A stretch of DNA of 12,843 bases from JBOGWY01 sp050694015 (lineage in GTDB: Bacteria > Actinomycetota > CADDZG01 > WHSQ01): NCBI GenBank assembly GCA_050694015.1, contig JBOGWY010000107.1, forward strand, positions 1 through 12,843, written 5' to 3'. The notes beneath the pieces were generated by a model that ran no database searches, was not told where the DNA came from, and saw only the letters and a list, made by a program, of their open reading frames with translations. The translations under genes were made by a program, and so were the position numbers. This document shows, piece after piece, positions 4,506 to 12,356 of this stretch (positions within the stretch are counted from its first letter, which is position 1; the number at the start of each line of letters is the position of its first letter).

Positions 4506-6248
4506 GTGTTCAAGAAACTCCTGGTGGCCAACCGGGGCGAGATAGCGGTTCGCGTGATGCGGGCGTGCAGGGATCTCGACATCGCCACGGTCGCCGTCTA
4601 TTCGGATCTCGACGCCGATGCGGTGCACACGCGCCTGGCGGACGAGGCGTACAACGTCGGGCCCGGCCCGGCATCCGAGAGCTACCTGAAGATCCCCGCG
4701 ATCCTCGACGCCGCGAAGCGCGCAGGGGCCGAAGCCGTGCATCCGGGCTATGGGTTCCTCGCCGAGAACGCCGGCTTCGCTCGGGCCGTGATGGATGCCG
4801 GGCTGATCTGGGTCGGTCCGGCTCCCGAGGCGATCGACGGGATGGGCGAGAAGACCGCGGCGCGCAAGGTCGCGATGGAAGCCGGCGTCCCGACCGTGCC
4901 CGGCACCAAGGATCCCGTTACGACCGCGGACCAAGTCAAGGCATTCGTTGCCGACCACCAGCTGCCGATCGCGATCAAGGCCTCGGCCGGCGGTGGCGGC
5001 AAGGGCTTCCGCGTCGTGCAGACGGAAGCCGAGATCGAGGACGCGCTCGCGGGGGCCGCGCGCGAAGCGCAGGCTTACTTCTCGAACGACGACGTCTACC
5101 TCGAGAAATATCTCGAGCGCCCGCGCCACATCGAGATCCAGGTGCTCGGCGACGCGAACGGCGCCGTCCTCTCGTTCCCCGAGCGCGACTGCTCGCTGCA
5201 ACGGCGCCACCAGAAGCTCGTGGAGGAGTCGCCGTCGCCCGCGCTCGAACCCAGTGTGCGCGAAGCGATCATGGAGGCGGCTGCGAAGCTCGCCAAGCAC
5301 ATGGGCTACCGCAACGCAGGGACGTGCGAGTTCCTGCTCGACGCCGACGGTCGAACCTTCTACTTCCTCGAGATGAACACGCGTCTCCAGGTCGAACATC
5401 CGGTGACCGAACTAGTCACCGGTTTCGATCTCGTCAAAGCGCAGCTGCAGATCGCCGCCGGGGAACCGATCGAGTTCACGCAGGACGACATCGACTTGAA
5501 GGGCCACGCGATCGAATGCCGCATCAACGCCGAGAACCCGGCGAAGAACTTTCTTCCGTCGCCGGGGCGGATCGGCAACTACACGGAACCGGCCGGGCCC
5601 GGTGTGCGCGTCGACTCCGGCACCGAACCCAACTACGAGATCCCGCAGGCCTACGACCCGCTGATCTCGAAGCTCGTCACTTTCGGCGCGAACCGCGACG
5701 AGGCGCGCCGGCGCATGCTGCGCGCTCTCGGCGAGTACGAGATCGAGGGCATCAAGACGACGATCCCGTTCCATCGCCTGATGCTCGCCGACGAGCGTTT
5801 CGTGACCGGCAACTACCACACCGGCACGGTCGAGCGCGAGATGGACCTATCGGTGCTGAAGGAAGCTCCGGTGGCGAAGCCGAAGGCCGGGGAGCCCGAG
5901 GTGCTGGTGCGCAAGCTCGACGTCGAGGTCGGCGGCAAGCGCTTCGAGGTGAAGGTACGGGAGCACCTCGAGACGACGGTACTCCCGAAGAAGCCCAAGG
6001 CACCGGCGGGCGCCGGTCACCTCGGGGGTGGGGGCGGCGAGAACCTGATCGCGCCGATGCAAGGAACGATCGTGAAGGTGCTCGTGAAGCAGGGCCAACA
6101 GGTGAAGGTCGGCGAGACGATCTGCGTGCTCGAAGCGATGAAGATGGAGAACTCGATCCTGGCCCACGCCGAGGGGACGGTGGAAGAGCTGAAGGTAGAA
6201 GCCGGTCAGTCCGTAGAAACCGGCACCACGCTAGCGGTCATCCGCTAA
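4506..6248 (+). CDS. accA: Acyl-CoA carboxylase alpha subunit: biotin carboxylase fused to biotin carboxyl carrier domain
   Basis: A 580-aa protein that carboxylates its own biotin with ATP and bicarbonate and passes CO2 to a beta subunit. The biotin carboxylase domain spans about 1-450: LLVANRGEIAVR (5-16), the ATP-grasp loop GGGGKG (162-167), RRHQK (233-237), and FLEMNTRLQVEH with Glu289, Asn291, Arg293 and Glu297, then ECRINAE (337-343). A Pro/Lys/Gly-rich linker (about 495-511, five glycines) leads to the biotinyl domain (about 512-580) with EAMKMEN and biotin-accepting Lys546. Length and fusion match actinobacterial AccA/PccA proteins. GTG is chosen because homology begins there; the upstream extension would overlap birA. 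Which beta subunit it serves is not shown: the one in this window may pair with it or with the left-edge alpha subunit. Confidence 0.93.
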   Translation: MFKKLLVANRGEIAVRVMRACRDLDIATVAVYSDLDADAVHTRLADEAYNVGPGPASESYLKIPAILDAAKRAGAEAVHPGYGFLAENAGFARAVMDAGLIWVGPAPEAIDGMGEKTAARKVAMEAGVPTVPGTKDPVTTADQVKAFVADHQLPIAIKASAGGGGKGFRVVQTEAEIEDALAGAAREAQAYFSNDDVYLEKYLERPRHIEIQVLGDANGAVLSFPERDCSLQRRHQKLVEESPSPALEPSVREAIMEAAAKLAKHMGYRNAGTCEFLLDADGRTFYFLEMNTRLQVEHPVTELVTGFDLVKAQLQIAAGEPIEFTQDDIDLKGHAIECRINAENPAKNFLPSPGRIGNYTEPAGPGVRVDSGTEPNYEIPQAYDPLISKLVTFGANRDEARRRMLRALGEYEIEGIKTTIPFHRLMLADERFVTGNYHTGTVEREMDLSVLKEAPVAKPKAGEPEVLVRKLDVEVGGKRFEVKVREHLETTVLPKKPKAPAGAGHLGGGGGENLIAPMQGTIVKVLVKQGQQVKVGETICVLEAMKMENSILAHAEGTVEELKVEAGQSVETGTTLAVIR

Positions 6249-6302
6249 CCAGCACGCCCATCAGACGGTTTTGGGCGGGCGGGCCGGCATTATTGCTTTA
6301 GT

Positions 6303-6320
6303 ACGCGCGACGCGCGTTTT
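6303..6320 (+). terminator. Probable Rho-independent terminator after accA
   Basis: ACGCGC and GCGCGT form a 6-bp all-matched stem with a GAC loop, followed by TTTT. It lies 55 bp after the accA stop, in the gap before the convergent ACT-domain gene. The U tract is short, so efficiency is uncertain. On the opposite strand no U-run follows. Confidence 0.5.
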
Positions 6321-6343
6321 CAGGCGTGCAGCTGCAGAAGATT

Positions 6344-6742
6344 TCAGCGGTACTCCGCGTCCTCGACGCGCACGCCGCGCTTTTCCTTGCGCATCGATTC
6401 GCTGCCGACGACCAGTTGGTTGTTCGAGCCGAAGTAGAGGACCTCGATGTTCTCCTCGCGCTCGCGGTAGGCGCGCAACGTCTCCGCCAGGGCACCCGGA
6501 CGGTTCTCGAGCGTCGTCATCTCGACCTCGTGTTCGCTGGTGATCTGGAGGCCCATGTCCTCGGCGATCTCCTTGGCTCGTGCACAGTCCTCGACGACGA
6601 CGTGAATGAATCCCCACGTCTCGCCGGGCCGGATGTCGCCCGTGACCCCTTCGACGTTAAGACCGGCCTCGGCGAGAGCCTCGCAGAAGCGAACGAGAGT
6701 GCCGGGGCGATTGGGCAACACGATCCGTAGGTCGGTGAGCAT
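6344..6742 (-). CDS. Tandem ACT-domain protein
   Basis: A 132-aa protein made of two ACT domains and nothing else. Domain 1 covers about residues 1-60 with LPNRPGTLVRFCEALAEAGL (9-28); domain 2 covers about 70-118 with LENRPGALAETLRAY (78-92). The N-x-PG turn where ACT domains usually bind an amino acid is kept in both (Asn11-Arg-Pro-Gly14 and Asn80-Arg-Pro-Gly83). Such stand-alone pairs are thought to sense amino acids, but the ligand and target cannot be read from the sequence. The ATG is fixed by a strong AGGAGG 5 nt upstream. It is divergent from a GNAT gene (67-bp gap) and convergent with accA. An open frame continues upstream but runs into the GNAT gene and is not used. Confidence 0.85.
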   Translation of the reverse strand: MLTDLRIVLPNRPGTLVRFCEALAEAGLNVEGVTGDIRPGETWGFIHVVVEDCARAKEIAEDMGLQITSEHEVEMTTLENRPGALAETLRAYREREENIEVLYFGSNNQLVVGSESMRKEKRGVRVEDAEYR

Positions 6743-6747
6743 GAGGG

Positions 6748-6753
6748 CCTCCT
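6748..6753 (-). promoter_or_regulatory. Shine-Dalgarno AGGAGG of the ACT-domain gene
   Basis: Perfect AGGAGG on the minus strand, 5 nt before the ATG; it decides the start against longer in-frame options. Confidence 0.8.
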
Positions 6754-6796
6754 CTCCTCGGGTAATCATGGGCACCGGAGCCGGAGACCGCAAGGT

Positions 6797-6806
6797 AGGA
6801 AGGAGG
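6797..6806 (+). promoter_or_regulatory. Shine-Dalgarno of the GNAT gene
   Basis: AGGAAGGAGG on the plus strand. The purine run ends 3 nt before TTG 6810 and the AGGAAGG part ends 6 nt before it. It supports the TTG over the ATG at 6768, which has no SD. Confidence 0.6.
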
Positions 6807-6809
6807 CCT

Positions 6810-7226
6810 TTGACGGAAGGCGTCGAGTTCCGCGACACCCCCGATGGGCTCGACTGGGCTGAGTTGAAGCGAGACCTGGCCGCGGACCACTTCGACAACG
6901 GACGCTCGCCCGAGCAGCTCCGGGACTCCTTCGCCAACTCCTTCGCAAGCGTGTACGCGTTCGACGGCCGGCGGTGCGTCGGGACCGCACGGCTCCTGTC
7001 GGACGGGATCTGCAATGCTTATCTGATCGACGTCTGGGCTCTGTCCTCGCACCGCCGCCACGGGATCGCGACGCGAATGATCGAGCGTCTGCTAGAGCAG
7101 GTGCCCGGCCAGCACGTCGCGCTGTTCACGGAACACCATCCGGAGCTCTACGAGAGGCTCAGCTTCGAAGAAGAGCGCATCGGCATGTCAAAGGTCGTGG
7201 GCACGTGGCTCCTGCACCGCGACTAA
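6810..7226 (+). CDS. GNAT-family N-acetyltransferase
   Basis: A 138-aa protein (from TTG) with the GNAT acetyl-CoA-binding signature RRHGIATRMIERLL (82-95; R-x-x-G-x-A type). Before it come the strands VYAFDGRRCVGTARLLSDG (48-66) and YLIDVWALSSHRRHG (71-85), and after it the strand VALFTEHHPELYERLSF typical of the fold's C-terminus. The N-terminal stretch DWAELKRDLAADHFDNGRSPEQL resembles small actinobacterial/Bacillus GNATs that start just before a WAELK-like helix, which also favours the TTG start. The acceptor substrate cannot be predicted. It is divergent from the ACT-domain gene and convergent with the M20 peptidase gene. An ATG start at 6768 would add 14 residues lacking family similarity. 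Confidence 0.88.
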   Translation: MTEGVEFRDTPDGLDWAELKRDLAADHFDNGRSPEQLRDSFANSFASVYAFDGRRCVGTARLLSDGICNAYLIDVWALSSHRRHGIATRMIERLLEQVPGQHVALFTEHHPELYERLSFEEERIGMSKVVGTWLLHRD

Positions 7227-7246
7227 CACAGAGGTTTCGACAATTG

Positions 7247-7263
7247 AGCTCGCTATGCGAGCT
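7247..7263. terminator. Hairpin in the convergent GNAT/M20 gap
   Basis: AGCTCGC and GCGAGCT pair perfectly around a TAT loop, and three more pairs including G-U extend the plus-strand stem outwards. It lies between two stop codons 55 bp apart. No T-run follows on either strand, so it could be a weak bidirectional terminator or a 3'-end stabiliser for both mRNAs. Confidence 0.4.
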
Positions 7264-7281
7264 TGATCGTCAAAACCTTGG

Positions 7282-8616
7282 TCAGGACTTCAGCGTCGCT
7301 AGCTTCTCGTAGAGGAGACGCGCCGACTTCTCCCCTAGACGCAGGCTCTCGAGACGGTAGCTCTCGTTCGGCGCGTGCAGCGCGTCGTCGACGAGCGTGA
7401 AGCCGGTGAGCACGCACGGGATGCCGCGGCGCGCGAACCCGGCCAGCGCGCCGATCGAGCCGCCGCTGCCAATCAACACCGTCTCGGTGCCGCACGCTTC
7501 GGTCAATGCCTCCGACGCGAGCTGGATCGCCGGCGACGCGGCATCGAAGACCGCACCGGCCTCGCCGTGCGCGGAGAACTCGACGTCGGCGTTCTCGGGG
7601 GCCGCGGACATGAGAAGTCGTTCCAACTCGGCTTTCATCGCCTTGAAGTCCTGGCTCGGCGCGAGCCGCATGTTGAGCCTCGCGTGCGCCTCCACCGGGA
7701 TGATCGTGCGCAGCTGATGCGCGTCTCCGCCATCGATGCCGCTCACGTCGAGCGACGCATCGCTCCAGTTCTGCTCGTAATACGTGTCGGCGGAGGCAGC
7801 ATGGATCGGGCGACCTCCCGCGTCCTCGAAGAGCTGCGCCGGTGACGGAAGTGACTTCCACGACTCGATCTCCTCCGGGCTCGGAGGAACGACACCCACG
7901 CGCAGCTCCTTGCGGAGCTTTCCGTCGGGGCCCGGGAGCACCTGGGCGAGCATGTTGTGCAGCACGTGCAGCGCGTTGAGGACCGCACCGCCGTAGAGGC
8001 CCGAGTGCAGGTTGGCCCGTCCGGTGCGGACCGTGAGCGACGCCGTGACGATACCGCGCACGCCGAGACAGATCGCCGGCGTCTCCTCGTCGAGCATCTC
8101 GGAGTCGAAGATGATGGCGCAGTCGGCACCGCGCTCGTCGGCTATGACCCAGTTCGCCGCGCTGTCACCGCCGACCTCCTCCTCACCTTCGATGATGACG
8201 CGCACGTTGACGGGCAACTCACCGTTCTGTGCCATCTCGCACGCGACATGCAGCAGCGGGAAGAAGTTGCCCTTGTCGTCGGCGGTACCGCGTCCGTAGA
8301 GCCGTCCGTTGCGGACCTGCGGTTGGAAGGGAGGCGACTCCCACGCGTCGAGCGGATCGGCCGACTGCACGTCGTAGTGCCCGTAGATCATCACGGTCGG
8401 TGCGTCGGACCTCGCCGCCCGCAGCTCACCGATCACGAGAGGATTCGTCTCTGTCGCCACGACCTCGGCCTCGCCGCCGGCCTTCTGGATCTTGTTGGCG
8501 GCCCACTCGGCGGCACGCTGCAGATCGGCCGGATCGCCGCCCCCCGACGAGATGGAAGGGATCCGCAACCACTCGATGAGCTCTTCGAGGAGCTGCTCGT
8601 TCACCTGCTCGGCCAT
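7282..8616 (-). CDS. M20 family metallopeptidase (dipeptidase/carboxypeptidase type)
   Basis: A 444-aa co-catalytic zinc peptidase of usual length for CNDP/DapE-like M20 dipeptidases. Metal and catalytic residues are all present: YGHYD (His80, Asp82), GRGTADDKG with bridging Asp113, EGEEEVGG with catalytic Glu146 and ligand Glu147, FDSEM with Asp171, and the C-terminal HAPNE. ANLHSG (His204) opens the dimerisation/lid domain. It probably hydrolyses dipeptides or related amides in the cytoplasm; no signal peptide is seen. The true substrate is open because M20 enzymes also include deacetylases and desuccinylases. ATG has no SD but TAGTCT lies 7 nt upstream. The gene follows the large exported-protein gene by 41 bp on the same strand. 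Confidence 0.92.
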   Translation of the reverse strand: MAEQVNEQLLEELIEWLRIPSISSGGGDPADLQRAAEWAANKIQKAGGEAEVVATETNPLVIGELRAARSDAPTVMIYGHYDVQSADPLDAWESPPFQPQVRNGRLYGRGTADDKGNFFPLLHVACEMAQNGELPVNVRVIIEGEEEVGGDSAANWVIADERGADCAIIFDSEMLDEETPAICLGVRGIVTASLTVRTGRANLHSGLYGGAVLNALHVLHNMLAQVLPGPDGKLRKELRVGVVPPSPEEIESWKSLPSPAQLFEDAGGRPIHAASADTYYEQNWSDASLDVSGIDGGDAHQLRTIIPVEAHARLNMRLAPSQDFKAMKAELERLLMSAAPENADVEFSAHGEAGAVFDAASPAIQLASEALTEACGTETVLIGSGGSIGALAGFARRGIPCVLTGFTLVDDALHAPNESYRLESLRLGEKSARLLYEKLATLKS

Positions 8617-8623
8617 GGGACGG

Positions 8624-8629
8624 AGACTA
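8624..8629 (-). promoter_or_regulatory. Predicted -10 hexamer TAGTCT of the M20 peptidase gene
   Basis: TAGTCT on the minus strand, 7 nt (CCGTCCC) before the ATG; TANNNT with leaderless spacing and no SD. It lies in the 41-bp gap after the exported-protein gene, so the peptidase can be transcribed on its own. Confidence 0.55.
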
Positions 8630-8657
8630 CGCGAGCATCGGAGTGAACGGACCGCCT

Positions 8658-11600
8658 CTAGAAGATCCTGATCGCTTCCTCACCGAGGATCGGAAGCCTG
8701 AAGATGAGCCGGCCGTCGTCGATACGGCCACTCAGGTCGAAACTCGCGCTCGCAACTTTCTGGCCCCCCGCGTAGCATCTGACGCGCCCATCGACGCCGA
8801 GAGACCCCGACATGTGCAGGCCGCTCGCGTAGGAGAACGAGAACACACCACGGGCTCCGCCCTTAGCGGTGCACTTAGCCTCGACGCCACTGATCCTCAC
8901 GCTGCCCGTCATCTCGACCGTACCGGTGACGTCTGCAGTAACCGCTTCATCCGTGAGATCGAGTTTGATCTCAAGCAGGCCATCACCCGGCAGGTTCAAC
9001 CGCGTTCCTCCGGTGACCGCGAACCGCCCGTCGCTGTGGATGATGCCCTCGATGAAGTCTTCTGGCGTCATCCCGAGGAAGCTGAACGGCGTTCCGGCCA
9101 GTGGATTCTCTTCGGGATGTTTCCTGCCACGGAACCACAGCGCTTCTTCCTGGCCGTTGTAAACCGCGGTCGCCCGACCGAGAGGCGTAACGAAATCGAA
9201 CTGCTTGCTGTTGTAGTGGAAGGTCACCCGTCCGTTCGCGCCCAGATTGATGTCGCGGAGGACGTTCTCGAGAGCGGACAGATCACCCATGAATAGTTGG
9301 TGCGCGTTCCCTTCACCGGCGAGCCATGTTCCGTCGTCATCCGCATCGAGATCGATAGACCCGTCGGCCGAGATCGTGAAGTACTTCGCAAGGGCCGGGT
9401 TAGGTGGTGCGGCACCGCTCGCGAAGACGTGCGAGTAGAACGTCGTTAGCCCGACCGGGACCTCGAGCGTCGGTTCGAGCTGCGGATGGAACGGGATGTA
9501 GCCGCGTCGCGAGAACGCCAATGTAGGTTTCTTGACGCCTCTGATCTCTTCGGCACGGATATAGAGGAAGGGATCGATCGGATCGAGGACTATCAGGATC
9601 TTCTCGTCGAGCGCGTTCTGCTCGATCCGGACCGGTCCGAGCGACGCGGCGATGGCCGGCTCGTCGTCGAAGAACAGATAGGGAACGCCAGGTGCGACGT
9701 GCTGGACACCGGAAGGAACAACGCCTTCACCCGCAGCGATGCGGCTGCCCATCATGATCGTCCAGTTCTCGAGGGCAGACACGGTCATCTCAAGGCCGTA
9801 CTCGTCGCGAAGCTCGCCGATCAGCGCATCCATCGGGATCCCCGCGCGGAACGGGATCGGGTCCGGTACGACCCCGAAGGTGTCACCCCAGAGGTTGGGA
9901 GACGTCGTCACGGTCATGCCCCCCACGGCCTCTATCCGAAGCTCGCCGAGCGCGGTTAGGAGGTCAACCTCCGAACCCGGGGCAAGCGTGTAGGTCGACG
10001 ACGGCCCCCCGCGCCTCGGGTTGGTGCTGGTTTGGGTCCAGTCCCCCTGCAGGGTGAACCCATGGCCGGTAGGGCCCGTGATCCCGAGAGTGTCGCCGCG
10101 TAGCCACGCGAACATCGGCCCCTCCGCATCCAGAACCGCGGGGTCCTGCGCCCCCTCGGCGATCGCGAGGCGATGTAGCCCGATCCGGTAGTCACCGAAG
10201 CTGCTCCCCTCGGGCGAGAGGGAGAGGTAATAGTCGCCTTCGGCATCGGCATGGAACAGATGTGCCGGATGCTGCGTCGCGCCCGAGCCGTCCGGTTCGT
10301 CGGATCCGCCTACGAGCGCGAGTTGCGTCGTTCCGTCGTCGCCGTAGATCGTCAACGTGCTCGACCGCAATGGCAACAAGGCACCGACCGGATCGACGTC
10401 GATCGCGAGATCGTCGCCGGCTTCCAGGTGTACCCGATAGACATCCGCGGCATCGCCGGCCCGCGCGATCAGGCGCTCTCGGATCACCTGGCGCGGCTGG
10501 CGGGCGAGATCAACGACGAGAGCTGAGGCCGGGGTATCCCCGGCTACGTCGCCGAACGGGTCGTTGTCGCGGATCGTGAGCGTGTGAGTCGTTATCCGAC
10601 CAAGCTCCGCGTTGGTGGGTGACGACAACTCGATGCGAACGGTTTCGTTCGGTTCCTTCAACTCGTCGTCGATCACCGTCAACGGGATACGTGAGGCCCT
10701 CCCAGGTCTGACAGTGAGGGTGCCCGACCCGAGGGTGTAGTCCTGTCCTTCGGTCGCGGTTCCTCCGGTGACCGCGTAGTTGACGGTGACCCCGGTCGCA
10801 GATGACGTCGAAACAACGACGCCCACGAAGGCTCCGTCTTCCTCCGATCCGACCGAGCTCGATCGCGCGAAGGAAACGTTCGGGTCGTTATCGACGATCG
10901 TGAGGGTTGCAGTCGACCGCGGACCGAGGGGTGCGCTCGTCGTCCCCCTTGCCCTCGCCTTCCGCAAGGTCAGGCGAACCGTTTCGTCGTCTTCGATCGC
11001 GGAGTCATCCACGATGGGAACTTGGAAGGTCTGCTCCGTTTCTCCGGGGCCGAAGACGAGAGTCCCCGACGCGAGGGAGTAGTCCGGCGGCCCGACCTGA
11101 CATCGCAGGCATCGTCGGGTGCTAGAGAGCTTGGCGGTGCCGTCGGCGGTGACGAAGCCCACGATCGCCGTGCCGGTCGCGTCGCCGGTCCTTACGACCG
11201 TGATCTCCGCCGCGGTATCGCTCTCGTTCGCGGAGAACGCATCCGTCGAGAACTGCACCCCGTCACCGGACGGAGCGGGCGCTCCGGTCCCCCAGTCCGG
11301 CTCTCGTTCCTCTTCATCGGCCGTGTTCGTGATGTTGGCGAGTTCGCTGCCGTCGCTGTTCATCACCCAGATGTCGTTGTCGCTCTGGAACGCGATCTGG
11401 GTTCCATCCGGCGACCACGTCGGATAAGAGGCCTCCTCGGTCACGGTGGTCAAGGGAGTCGCACCCGACCCGTCCGCGTTCACCGTCCAGATCTGGAAAT
11501 CGCGCCGGAACGCGATCTTGGAACCGTCGGGTGACCAGGAGGGGTCGTGGTCACCTGCGTTCCCACCAGCTCCGGTCGTGATGCTCGAGACGTTCGAGCC

Positions 11601-12131
11601 GTCGGCGTTCATGACGCCGATGCCGCTGCCGTCGGGCTGCGCTTCGAAGGCGATCCTCGAGCCGTCGGGTGAATAGGTGGGATCCCGCGCATCGAGACCG
11701 GAGAGCTCAGTAGCCGTGCCGCCGGCGGCGGGCACGACATAGATGCGATGGCCTTCCATCGACCCGATGAGGTGATCGAACGCGATAACACTGCCGTCGG
11801 CGGACCACGTCGCATTCCCCGCGAAGGTGTCCATGCTGACGAGCGACGTCCTGCCGGTGCCGTCGGCCCTCGCCGTCGCGAAGGAATGTTCGCTGTCGCC
11901 GAAAACGAGCCTCGTTCCGGCTGCGTTCCAAGCCGGCTCGCTCTCGCCGCCGACCGGAGTGTCGGTCAGGGCTCGCCGGCCGGTCCCGTCGGAGAGCATG
12001 GTCCGTATCTCACCCTCTGAAGAGAAGGCGATCCGACCGTTCGTTCCTGGGAAGGTGCCGGCGACGGCGATCGTATGCCCCGCGGCCGCCGTGACGAGCA
12101 GAGCCGCGACAACCCACGCGTACCGCTTCAC
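8658..12131 (-). CDS. Large exported multidomain protein: PD40 propeller, two Calx-beta domains, PPC-like domain, unknown C-terminal half
   Basis: An 1157-aa protein. Residues 1-24 look like a Sec signal peptide (Lys/Arg, hydrophobic core, AVA before Gly25). The mature start TFPGTNGRIAF is typical of actinobacterial PD40 proteins. About residues 29-280 are TolB-like PD40 repeats, with WSPDG-x-x-IAF or close variants at 109, 152, 199 and 239. Two Calx-beta domains follow, about 290-415 and 417-525, each ending in TIxDNDP; the first has an insertion with Cys341-Leu-Arg-Cys344. About 530-655 resembles a bacterial pre-peptidase C-terminal (PPC) domain (DVYRVHLEAGDDLAIDV, GDYYLSLSP). Residues about 660-1157 match nothing I know and end in short beta strands; the only other cysteines are 1087 and 1119. 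No sortase motif, lipobox or terminal membrane helix is seen, so release or non-covalent surface binding is likely. The start is GTG with a weak GAGG 8 nt upstream. Confidence 0.85.
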   Translation of the reverse strand: MKRYAWVVAALLVTAAAGHTIAVAGTFPGTNGRIAFSSEGEIRTMLSDGTGRRALTDTPVGGESEPAWNAAGTRLVFGDSEHSFATARADGTGRTSLVSMDTFAGNATWSADGSVIAFDHLIGSMEGHRIYVVPAAGGTATELSGLDARDPTYSPDGSRIAFEAQPDGSGIGVMNADGSNVSSITTGAGGNAGDHDPSWSPDGSKIAFRRDFQIWTVNADGSGATPLTTVTEEASYPTWSPDGTQIAFQSDNDIWVMNSDGSELANITNTADEEEREPDWGTGAPAPSGDGVQFSTDAFSANESDTAAEITVVRTGDATGTAIVGFVTADGTAKLSSTRRCLRCQVGPPDYSLASGTLVFGPGETEQTFQVPIVDDSAIEDDETVRLTLRKARARGTTSAPLGPRSTATLTIVDNDPNVSFARSSSVGSEEDGAFVGVVVSTSSATGVTVNYAVTGGTATEGQDYTLGSGTLTVRPGRASRIPLTVIDDELKEPNETVRIELSSPTNAELGRITTHTLTIRDNDPFGDVAGDTPASALVVDLARQPRQVIRERLIARAGDAADVYRVHLEAGDDLAIDVDPVGALLPLRSSTLTIYGDDGTTQLALVGGSDEPDGSGATQHPAHLFHADAEGDYYLSLSPEGSSFGDYRIGLHRLAIAEGAQDPAVLDAEGPMFAWLRGDTLGITGPTGHGFTLQGDWTQTSTNPRRGGPSSTYTLAPGSEVDLLTALGELRIEAVGGMTVTTSPNLWGDTFGVVPDPIPFRAGIPMDALIGELRDEYGLEMTVSALENWTIMMGSRIAAGEGVVPSGVQHVAPGVPYLFFDDEPAIAASLGPVRIEQNALDEKILIVLDPIDPFLYIRAEEIRGVKKPTLAFSRRGYIPFHPQLEPTLEVPVGLTTFYSHVFASGAAPPNPALAKYFTISADGSIDLDADDDGTWLAGEGNAHQLFMGDLSALENVLRDINLGANGRVTFHYNSKQFDFVTPLGRATAVYNGQEEALWFRGRKHPEENPLAGTPFSFLGMTPEDFIEGIIHSDGRFAVTGGTRLNLPGDGLLEIKLDLTDEAVTADVTGTVEMTGSVRISGVEAKCTAKGGARGVFSFSYASGLHMSGSLGVDGRVRCYAGGQKVASASFDLSGRIDDGRLIFRLPILGEEAIRIF

Positions 12132-12356
12132 CTTTGCGGCCTCAGCTCGATCAGAGCCTCCTCGCCGACGGATTCAGGGTCGGTCCGAGGTGGATCGGCT
12201 CTGGAAAATGATGGCGTCGCAAGTTAGTAGGCCAGGCTCCACCTCAGCGCACAACGGAACCGCATTGCCGGTATCGGAGCCGGGGCGGAGTCCAGCGGCT
12301 AACCTCGGCTGCCTCAGACCATCTCGCCATCCGAGTCAGCCGCCGGGGGACACACG
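12132..12356. other. Divergent intergenic region (225 bp)
   Basis: It separates the exported-protein gene (minus) from the YjbQ gene (plus). I see no RNA gene. Weak promoter candidates are TAACTT on the minus strand (12221-12226) and TAACCT on the plus strand (12300-12305), both without a clear -35. A 7-bp inverted repeat, CAGAGCC (12152-12158) and GGCTCTG (12197-12203), would lie in the exported-protein 5' UTR if that minus promoter is used. Repeats of this size are expected by chance in such GC-rich DNA. Confidence 0.3.
12345..12350 (+). promoter_or_regulatory. SD-like GGGGGA of the YjbQ gene
   Basis: GGGGGA lies 6 nt before the TTG start, an imperfect match to GGAGG. No ATG or GTG at the expected position competes with the TTG. 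Confidence 0.45.

Noticed and set aside
4482..5399. Upstream extension of the birA frame to 576 codons
   Set aside because: It runs through the biotin carboxylase gene on the other strand; ligase homology begins at ATG 4481.
6768..6809. ATG start for the GNAT gene
   Set aside because: No SD, and the added residues are unlike the family; TTG 6810 has a strong purine-rich SD.
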